A DNA stretch of 10,518 nt from JACTUA01 sp035506435. Its GTDB lineage: Archaea; Halobacteriota; Methanomicrobia; Methanomicrobiales; JACTUA01. This document shows positions 6,358 through 10,518 of the stretch, one piece after another (position 1 is the first letter of the stretch; each line of letters starts with the position of its first letter). The stretch lies in the NCBI GenBank assembly GCA_035506435.1, contig DATJPK010000022.1, forward strand, positions 1-10,518. The letters are read 5' to 3'. The notes under the pieces were generated by a model. That model did no database searches. It was given only the letters and a program-made list of their open reading frames with translations, and was not told the origin of the DNA. A program made the position numbers and the translations under genes.

Positions 6358-7484
6358 CCGAGCACCTTCGCCGCCGCTGCCGCGCCGCTCTCCTTCGCCT
6401 TCCACCCGGCCTTCCCGAGGGCGAAGTCAACGGCAGACAGGGTCGCGAGGATCTCCGGGGCCCCGACCGCCCCCATGTGACCGATCCGGAAGATCTTCCC
6501 CTTCAGCCGGTCCTGCCCCCCTGCGATCTCGATCCCGAACCCCTTCACCGTGCTGCGAAGCACCTTCTCGTCCACCCCGTCGGGGATCGCAACTGCCGTC
6601 ACCGTGTTCGAGTACGCGTGGAGGGTATCCAGCCTCGGGAACATCGGGAGCCCCCATGCCTTCACCGCTGCCCGGACTGCCTCAGCCATGCGGCGGTGCC
6701 GCTCGATCCGCTTCCCGGGGCCTTCCTTCTCGATGATCGCGAGTGCCTCGTGGAGGGCGAGGAAGAGCGGGACCGCCGGCGTGTACGGGGTCTCCATCGG
6801 GGACTTTGCGGCATTCTTCCGGTACGCGGCGAGGTCCAGGTAGTAGGGCCTTTTTCCGGCGATCCGGTCCCAGGCCCTTCCCGAGACCGAGATGGCCGAG
6901 AGGCCGGCCGGGGCGGCGAGGCACTTCTGGGAGCCGACGAACGCCACGTCCACTCCCCACCGGTCCACCTCCACCACGTCGCCGCCGATGGAGGTGATCC
7001 CGTCCATGACAAAGAGGGCGTCATGCTTCCGGGCCAGCTTCCCGACGGCCTCGGCAGGGTTCTTGACACCGGAGGAGGTCTCGTTGTGGACCATGGTCAC
7101 GAGCTCTGCACCTTCTTCGAGGGCTTTTTCGAGGCCGGCGAGGTCGAGCGGGGTCCCCCACTCGGAGGCGAGCACCTGCACCTCGCCGTAGCGCTGCCCG
7201 ATCTCGGCCAGCCGTTCCCCGAACTTCCCGTTCACCAGGGAGACGATCCTCCGGTCCCTCCCGAAGTTCCCGATGGCGGCCTCCATCGCCGCCGTCCCGG
7301 AACCGGAGATGATGAACAGCTCGTTTCCTGTGCCGAAGAGCCCCTTCAGTGCCTTGACGCTCTCTGCATACACCGTGCCGAACACGGCCCCGCGGTGGTT
7401 GATGGCCTGCCGGAGCATGGCCATCCGCACCCGCTCGGGAACGGGAACCGGGCCCGGAATCATGAGGAGGGGTTCATTCTCCAT
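6354..7484 (-). CDS. Class V PLP aminotransferase (alanine-glyoxylate/serine-pyruvate type)
   Basis: This 376-residue fold-type I class V aminotransferase has MIPGPVPVPERV (8-19), FIISGSGTAAMEAAIGNF (57-74), VMDGITSIGGDVVEVDRWGV with PLP-ring Asp161, and the Schiff-base Lys187 in AFVGSQKCLAAPAGL. The carboxylate-binding Arg333 is in IFRIGHMG. Family members move amino groups among alanine, serine, aspartate and glyoxylate/pyruvate/oxaloacetate. In Methanococcales a class V member has been reported as a phosphoserine/aspartate aminotransferase, so a role in serine synthesis is a serious alternative. Which substrate applies cannot be told from sequence. It is the first gene of the ribC-ribH-aminotransferase operon, and its TGA overlaps the ribC ATG (ATGA). 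ATG 7484 has no clear SD. The Ala-rich C-terminus (369-374) is an unremarkable tail. Confidence 0.92.
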   Translation of the reverse strand: MENEPLLMIPGPVPVPERVRMAMLRQAINHRGAVFGTVYAESVKALKGLFGTGNELFIISGSGTAAMEAAIGNFGRDRRIVSLVNGKFGERLAEIGQRYGEVQVLASEWGTPLDLAGLEKALEEGAELVTMVHNETSSGVKNPAEAVGKLARKHDALFVMDGITSIGGDVVEVDRWGVDVAFVGSQKCLAAPAGLSAISVSGRAWDRIAGKRPYYLDLAAYRKNAAKSPMETPYTPAVPLFLALHEALAIIEKEGPGKRIERHRRMAEAVRAAVKAWGLPMFPRLDTLHAYSNTVTAVAIPDGVDEKVLRSTVKGFGIEIAGGQDRLKGKIFRIGHMGAVGAPEILATLSAVDFALGKAGWKAKESGAAAAAKVLG

Positions 7485-7531
7485 GGCGATCAGCCATAGT
7501 ATATGTATTGCGAGAGATAAGTAAGCTCTCT
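7485..7531. promoter_or_regulatory. Divergent promoter region of the aminotransferase-rib operon and purE
   Basis: A 47-base gap holds promoters for both directions. TATATGTA at 7500-7507 is centred about 28 bases before the purE ATG 7532, the right distance for a TATA box giving a leaderless purE mRNA; no SD precedes purE. On the minus strand, TTACTTATC (7524-7516) lies 32-40 bases before ATG 7484 and could act as the TATA box for the operon. The same 9-mer appears in the thiC/MBL intergenic region. Confidence 0.5.
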
Positions 7532-7936
7532 ATGGCCCCCCGGGTGGACGTCGCCATCATCTCCGGTTCGACCTCGGATGCCCACATCGTCGAGAAGGTC
7601 ACGAAAGTCCTCGACGATTACAAGGTGCCGTACGAGCACCATGTCATCTCGGCCCACCGGAACCCCGACGAGCTCGACGCCTTCCTGAAAACAAGCGATG
7701 CGAAGATCTTCATCGCCGTCGCCGGGATGTCTGCGGCCCTCCCCGGTGTTATCGCCTCGAAGACCGACCGGCCGGTCATCGGCGTCCCCGTGAGCGGGAA
7801 GCTGGGCGGGTTCGATTCCCTCCTATCCATCGCCCAGATGCCGAAGGGTGTCCCCGTGGCCTGCGTCGCCGTGGACGGCGGGGAGAACGCGGCACTCCTC
7901 GCGATACGGATCCTGAAACTCGCGGAAGGGCCCTGA
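7532..7936 (+). CDS. purE: PurE-family 5-(carboxyamino)imidazole ribonucleotide mutase / AIR carboxylase
   Basis: PurE (134 residues here) carboxylates the purine intermediate: class I enzymes rearrange N5-CAIR to CAIR, while class II enzymes carboxylate AIR directly with CO2. Signatures are AIISGSTSD (8-16), VISAHRNPDEL with active-site His42, AGMSAALPGVIASKT (64-78), PVIGVPVSGKLGGFDSLLSI and AQMPKGVPVACV, then ENAALLAIRIL. In class I PurE the motif reads AAHLPG with a functional His (His75 in E. coli); here that position is Ala69. No purK is in the window. Together these raise the possibility of direct AIR carboxylation, though the SLLSIAQMP region looks class I. ATG 7532 is chosen over an in-frame TTG at 7508 because the family begins just before VDVAIISGS and the TATA-like element fits a leaderless start. 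Confidence 0.92.
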   Translation: MAPRVDVAIISGSTSDAHIVEKVTKVLDDYKVPYEHHVISAHRNPDELDAFLKTSDAKIFIAVAGMSAALPGVIASKTDRPVIGVPVSGKLGGFDSLLSIAQMPKGVPVACVAVDGGENAALLAIRILKLAEGP

Positions 7937-7953
7937 AAAAATGGTCAGGGGGG

Positions 7954-8127
7954 TCATTTCCCCGCCTTGTTCAGGCTGGCAATCCTCTTTTCGATCAGCT
8001 CGACCTGCATCTGCAGGTGCTGACGGTGGATCTCGAGGGCTTTCACCTCCTCCTCGAGGGTCATCGTGGCGCAGCATACGTCATGACACCCGCATCCGGG
8101 GGAGATACCATGGACCGGAGCACACAT
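7954..8127 (-). CDS. Small Cys-rich protein with C-terminal coiled coil, unknown function
   Basis: I recognise no named family. The 57-residue protein has five Cys and two His in its first 19 residues (Cys2, His6, Cys12, Cys14, His15, Cys18, Cys19; core GCGCHDVCC). A charged helix follows (about 23-52, LEEEVKALEIHRQHLQMQVE) with heptad-like spacing, suggesting a coiled-coil dimer. The layout recalls small Met/Cys/Gly-rich proteins ending in a short coiled coil near metal-cofactor genes, but that is only a resemblance. Start choice: the perfect SD GGAGGTGA (8142-8135) lies seven bases before ATG 8127. ATG 8160 would give 68 residues (extra MSGKGKGGENG) but has no SD. With a TATA-like element near 8186-8194, transcription would begin near 8163 and leave a leader of about 36 bases, matching the 8127 start. 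It is divergent from the HxlR regulator and convergent with purE. Confidence 0.75.
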   Translation of the reverse strand: MCAPVHGISPGCGCHDVCCATMTLEEEVKALEIHRQHLQMQVELIEKRIASLNKAGK

Positions 8128-8134
8128 CCCGTTT

Positions 8135-8142
8135 TCACCTCC
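8135..8142 (-). promoter_or_regulatory. Perfect Shine-Dalgarno site deciding the start of the Cys-rich gene
   Basis: On the minus strand the bases read GGAGGTGA, fully complementary to the archaeal 16S rRNA 3' end, with seven bases before ATG 8127. It is the best ribosome-binding site seen in the window and argues for the shorter 57-residue product. Confidence 0.75.
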
Positions 8143-8175
8143 TTTTCCTTTTCCACTCATTACAATATTCTGGAA

Positions 8176-8200
8176 AGTATTAATACTATAAAGTTTATAG
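8176..8200. promoter_or_regulatory. Two nested palindromes in the divergent HxlR/Cys-rich promoter, candidate operator
   Basis: The 86-base gap between the two divergent genes holds two perfect inverted repeats that share two bases. AGTATTAATACT (8176-8187) is a 12-base palindrome. CTATAAAGTTTATAG (8186-8200) is a 7-1-7 palindrome. The second also supplies TATA-like sequence on both strands, centred about 21 bases before the HxlR ATG 8214 and about 26-30 before the likely transcription start on the other strand. A dimeric winged-helix repressor bound here would block both promoters, so autoregulation plus control of the Cys-rich gene is the natural reading. Binding itself is inferred. Confidence 0.6.
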
Positions 8201-8213
8201 CAATAAAGCAACT

Positions 8214-8633
8214 ATGGCGGAAGATAGTGCCCGGCTCTGCGTCTGCCCGCTCGAGGGGGTGATCGATACCATCTCCAAGAAATGGGCGCTGCTCATCATC
8301 CACGTGCTCGGGAATGGCCAGCGGCTCAGGTTCAACGGGTTGATGAGGGAGCTCTCGGGCATCAGCCCGAAGGCCCTCTCCGATACCCTCGCGGCCCTCC
8401 AGGAAGAAGGGTTCGTCGGGAGGGAGGCCTTTGCCGAGATCCCCCCGAGGGTGGAGTACTACCTCACCGGCGACGGGAGAGAACTCTGGGAGGCGATTCT
8501 CCCCCTCCTCGACTGGACGATGAAGAGGGAGAAGGTATCCCCTCATGAATGTCCCCCCGGCTGCTGCAGGAAGGGGCCGGGTCATCACGCAAGGAAGAAA
8601 ACGCGATCACGCCCCCCGGTTCCTCACCGGTAG
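8214..8633 (+). CDS. HxlR-family winged-helix transcriptional regulator with extra Cys clusters
   Basis: This 139-residue DNA-binding protein of the HxlR (MarR-like) family is a presumed dimer. The HxlR core is clear: CPLEGVIDTISKKWALLII (11-29), the recognition region LRFNGLMRELSGISPKALSD (38-57), a second helix with FVGREAFAEIPPRVEYYLT (67-85), and the wing. Cys9 and Cys11 precede the core (LCVCPLEG); a Cys in this place is used for redox sensing in some HxlR proteins such as HypR. Unusually, a C-terminal extension has HECPPGCCRK (Cys113, Cys117, Cys118) with further His at 124-125, then a basic tail. Five Cys in two clusters suggest a metal or thiol-redox sensor. ATG 8214 has no SD and follows the TATA-like palindrome, so a short-leader or leaderless mRNA is likely. 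The target is probably itself and the divergent Cys-rich gene. Confidence 0.9.
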   Translation: MAEDSARLCVCPLEGVIDTISKKWALLIIHVLGNGQRLRFNGLMRELSGISPKALSDTLAALQEEGFVGREAFAEIPPRVEYYLTGDGRELWEAILPLLDWTMKREKVSPHECPPGCCRKGPGHHARKKTRSRPPVPHR

Positions 8634-8652
8634 ATACTCCCGGCAGATGTCC

Positions 8653-9993
8653 TCAGGCCGGCCGGGTGGTGCGTTTTCTCTTCTTCGTCTCTTTTTTCGC
8701 CGGTTTCCCGGCCGTCCCCTTCTTCTCCCCGAAGATTTCCTTCACCATCTTCACGGCGCAGAGGTCCCCGCACATCGAGCAGGTCTCCATGTCCCCGTCC
8801 CGTTCATGGATCCGCCTCGCCACATCGCCGTAGAGTGCGGTCGCGAACTGCTTTTCCCAGTCGAGGTCACGCCGGGCGAGGGCCATCGCGAGCTCCCGCC
8901 CCGACCAGTCCTTCCCGGTCCGCCTCACGGTATCGCCGACGTGGGCCGCGATCCGGCAGATCCTCGTGCCCTCGACGATGTCCTCGACGAGGGGGAGGGC
9001 CAGGTGCTCGCTCGGGGAGACCATGCAGAGGAAGTCCGCCCCGTCCATGCAGGCCACCGCTCCGCCGATGGCAGCTGCCACGTGGTCGTAGCCCGAGGCG
9101 ATGTCGGTCACGAGCGGCCCGAGGAGGTAGAGCGGCGCATCCCCGGTGAGCTCCTTGATTTCCCGGACGTTCTGGGAGACCTGGGCGAGGGGGATGTGCC
9201 CCGGGCCCTCGATCATCCGCTGGACCCCGAGTTCGAGGGCCCGGCCCGCCTGCCACCCGAGCGTCAGGTACTCGGTCGTCTTCGCGAGCCTTCCCGCGTC
9301 ATGGTGGGCGCCGGGGCGCATCCCGTCCCCGAGGCTCGCCACGACCTCCTCCTCACGGAGGATCTCCATCAGGTAGTCGAACTCGGAGAAGAGCGGGTTC
9401 TCCTCCCCGGTGAGGTCCATCCTCGCGATGTGGAAGGCCCCTCCCCGGGAGACGACCCCCATGATCCGCGGGTCCTTCTTCAGCGCATCGAGGGCGGCGA
9501 GGTTCACCCCCGTGTGGAGGGTGAGGAAGTCCACGCCCTGCCGGCAGTGCTCCCGGATCACCCGGAAGAGGAGGTCTGCCCCGAGGTCGAGGGCGCTCCC
9601 CGCCCGCCTCACCGCCTCGTAGACCGGGACCGTCCCCACCGGCACCCTGAAAGAGAGGATCTGCTTCCGGATGGCCGCGAGGTCCCCGGCGGTGGAGAGG
9701 TCCATGAGGGTGTCGGCCCCGTTCGCGAGGGCCGCCCGGGCCTTTTCCATCTCGAGCCCCGCGTCGCACCTCGCCCCCGAGGTACCGATGTTCACGTTCA
9801 CCTTCACCCGGCACCCTGCCCCGATGGCAAGCACCGGGTGCTTCCTTCGCGGGTTGGCCGGGATGACCGCCCGTCCCTCCGAGATCGCCCGGGCAAGGTC
9901 CTTCCCGGGGATGCCCTCGTCACGGGCCGCCGCCGCGACCGGGCCCGGCACGCCGTTCCTGCACCCGGAAAGGATGGAATGCATAACATCCAT
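8653..9993 (-). CDS. thiC: Phosphomethylpyrimidine synthase ThiC
   Basis: ThiC is a radical-SAM enzyme that converts AIR into HMP phosphate, the thiamin pyrimidine. The 446-residue protein shows HPVLAIGAGCRVKVNVNIGT (52-71), GADTLMDLSTAGDL (91-104), VPVGTVPVYEA, GVDFLTLHTGVN, VSRGGAFHIARM, ASLGDGMRPGA, RMIEGPGHIPL, LGPLVTDIASGYDH and CMDGADFLCMVSPSEHL. The [4Fe-4S] ligands are in CSMCGDLC (Cys405, 408, 412), giving CX2CX3C rather than the CX2CX4C of E. coli ThiC; I recall the shorter form from archaeal homologues. A Lys-rich tail (422-446) follows. A paralogue, BzaF, makes 5-hydroxybenzimidazole from the same substrate and cannot be fully excluded. ATG 9993 has no SD. ATG 9984 (443 residues) sits about 27-35 bases from the TATA-like GATAAGTAA and could be a leaderless start. 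No room exists for a TPP riboswitch upstream. Confidence 0.94.
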   Translation of the reverse strand: MDVMHSILSGCRNGVPGPVAAAARDEGIPGKDLARAISEGRAVIPANPRRKHPVLAIGAGCRVKVNVNIGTSGARCDAGLEMEKARAALANGADTLMDLSTAGDLAAIRKQILSFRVPVGTVPVYEAVRRAGSALDLGADLLFRVIREHCRQGVDFLTLHTGVNLAALDALKKDPRIMGVVSRGGAFHIARMDLTGEENPLFSEFDYLMEILREEEVVASLGDGMRPGAHHDAGRLAKTTEYLTLGWQAGRALELGVQRMIEGPGHIPLAQVSQNVREIKELTGDAPLYLLGPLVTDIASGYDHVAAAIGGAVACMDGADFLCMVSPSEHLALPLVEDIVEGTRICRIAAHVGDTVRRTGKDWSGRELAMALARRDLDWEKQFATALYGDVARRIHERDGDMETCSMCGDLCAVKMVKEIFGEKKGTAGKPAKKETKKRKRTTRPA

Positions 9994-10021
9994 GTAGTGC
10001 CGCTGACTTATTACTTATCAT
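9994..10021. promoter_or_regulatory. Short divergent promoter region between thiC and the MBL-fold gene
   Basis: Only 28 bases separate the two start codons. An AT island (10006-10021) reads GATAAGTAATAAG on the thiC strand (10019-10007), about 14-26 bases before ATG 9993 and 23-35 before ATG 9984, so it can be the thiC TATA region. No convincing TATA box at the right distance is seen for the plus-strand gene. The 9-mer TTACTTATC (10011-10019) recurs in the purE divergent promoter. Confidence 0.45.
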
Positions 10022-10518
10022 ATGCCCGTCACGTGGATACCGGGCAGCGGGTTCTGGGCGAACTCGTACCTCGTGGGAAACGTGCTCGTGGACTGTGGCA
10101 CGCTCCCCATGCAGATCGCGCCGTACCAGGATCGCGTCGGGGAGGTTGTCCTCACCCACTGCCACTATGACCATACCGCCCATATTGCCGAGATCCGGGC
10201 CATGACCGGGGCCCGGGTGTCGATCCACCGGCTCGACGGGCCGAACCTCTCGAACGACCTTCTCTCCTCTGCCATGCTCTTCGGGGAGAAGGCGCCTCCG
10301 GTCGCCATCGACCGGCTCCTCGATGACGGGGACCGGGTCGGGGAGCTCAGGGTCGTCCACACCCCCGGGCATACCACCGGCTCCATCTGCCTGTACCACG
10401 AGCAGGAGGAGAACCTGGTCTCGGGAGACACCGTCTTCACCCACGGGTCCTTCGGCCGGTACGACCTCCCGGGGGGGAACCTCGCCTCGCTCAAGGCCTC
10501 GATCCAGAAGCTCTCGGG
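10022..10518 (+). CDS. Metallo-beta-lactamase-fold hydrolase, 3' end outside the window
   Basis: The frame opens at ATG 10022 and is still open at the window edge (165 full codons seen). The MBL signature THCHYDHTAH (45-54) gives His46, His48, Asp50 and His51 as metal ligands. HTPGHTTGSICLY contains the third-motif His117, and SGDTVF contains the bridging Asp136; together these would form a two-metal site. The N-terminus MPVTWIPGSGFWANSYLVG and the strand LVDCGT are typical of glyoxalase II-like MBL proteins. It is probably a small cytosolic hydrolase acting on a thioester, phosphodiester or similar ester; the substrate is not readable from sequence. It is divergent from thiC, with 28 bases between starts and no SD before the ATG. 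It shares only the intergenic region with thiC, which is no proof of a thiamin role. Confidence 0.9.
   Translation, partial: MPVTWIPGSGFWANSYLVGNVLVDCGTLPMQIAPYQDRVGEVVLTHCHYDHTAHIAEIRAMTGARVSIHRLDGPNLSNDLLSSAMLFGEKAPPVAIDRLLDDGDRVGELRVVHTPGHTTGSICLYHEQEENLVSGDTVFTHGSFGRYDLPGGNLASLKASIQKLS

Noticed and set aside
5350..7499. Two long plus-strand frames (5350-6480 and 6333-7499) opposite the rib operon
   Set aside because: Both are antisense to recognisable RibH, RibC and class V aminotransferase, and have the biased composition of shadow frames.
7508..7531. TTG start extending PurE by eight residues
   Set aside because: PurE family N-termini start close to VDVAIISGS. ATG 7532 has a TATA-like element at leaderless distance, and the TTG has no SD.
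9994..10021. TPP riboswitch or other leader RNA upstream of thiC
   Set aside because: The gap to the divergent gene is 28 bases, far too short for the aptamer, and no conserved thi-box sequence is present.
8545..10170. 541-codon open frame on the plus strand opposite thiC
   Set aside because: Low-complexity Pro/Arg/Gly/Val sequence with no motif, antisense to an intact ThiC and running into the MBL gene in a different frame.
1..10518. CRISPR arrays, tRNA/rRNA genes, insertion sequences, attachment sites, toxin-antitoxin pair
   Set aside because: No regularly spaced repeats, tRNA-like stems, transposase motifs or terminal inverted repeats were seen on reading both strands. The HxlR/Cys-rich pair is divergent and has no toxin-like fold.

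Overview
The window looks like part of the chromosome of a GC-rich methanogenic euryarchaeon, most likely in or near Methanomicrobiales. This placement is inferred from several signs: an archaeal-type riboflavin synthase (RibC) next to a lumazine synthase; a PAS kinase whose N-terminal linker has the wording common in Methanomicrobiales sensor kinases; a DUF169 protein and a small CxxC protein of the kind annotated in methanogens as 'NAC family'; TATA-like AT islands in front of genes; and several starts with no Shine-Dalgarno (SD) sequence. No rRNA, tRNA, CRISPR array, insertion sequence or riboswitch was seen.

Layout. 1-201: C-terminal end of a membrane-anchored protein. 202-543: noncoding. 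544-1842: soluble PAS histidine kinase with no response regulator beside it. 1906-2661: a damaged stretch holding a small intact CxxC gene (minus strand), the 3' half of a SnoaL-like gene (minus strand) and the 3' part of a cupin gene (plus strand). The two broken genes meet at their missing 5' ends, as if one deletion removed the middle of a divergent pair. 2744-3520: DUF169 protein with a hairpin terminator. 3652-4245: a nitroreductase of visibly lower GC. 7484 down to 4274: a compact minus-strand operon, class V aminotransferase > ribC > ribH > class I aminotransferase, with ATGA overlaps at two of its three junctions. 7532-7936: purE, divergent from that operon. 7954-8127 and 8214-8633: a 57-residue Cys-rich protein and an HxlR-family regulator, divergent around two nested palindromes. 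9993 down to 8653: thiC. 10022 to the window end: a metallo-beta-lactamase-fold protein, cut by the edge.

How the genes fit together. Most of the right half is cofactor and precursor metabolism. RibH and RibC make riboflavin from 5-amino-6-ribitylaminouracil. PurE and ThiC both consume aminoimidazole ribotide (AIR), one for purines and one for the thiamin pyrimidine. The aminotransferases supply or interconvert amino acids. The divergent promoter regions of purE and thiC share the 9-mer TTACTTATC/GATAAGTAA, a weak hint of shared control.

The best candidates for something undescribed are the HxlR/Cys-rich microprotein pair with its nested operator, where both proteins carry Cys clusters that could sense metal or redox state, and the SnoaL/cupin deletion scar. 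The rest is recognisable core metabolism with a few residue-level oddities: Gly after the phospho-acceptor His in the kinase, a missing His in PurE, and CX2CX3C spacing plus a Lys-rich tail in ThiC.
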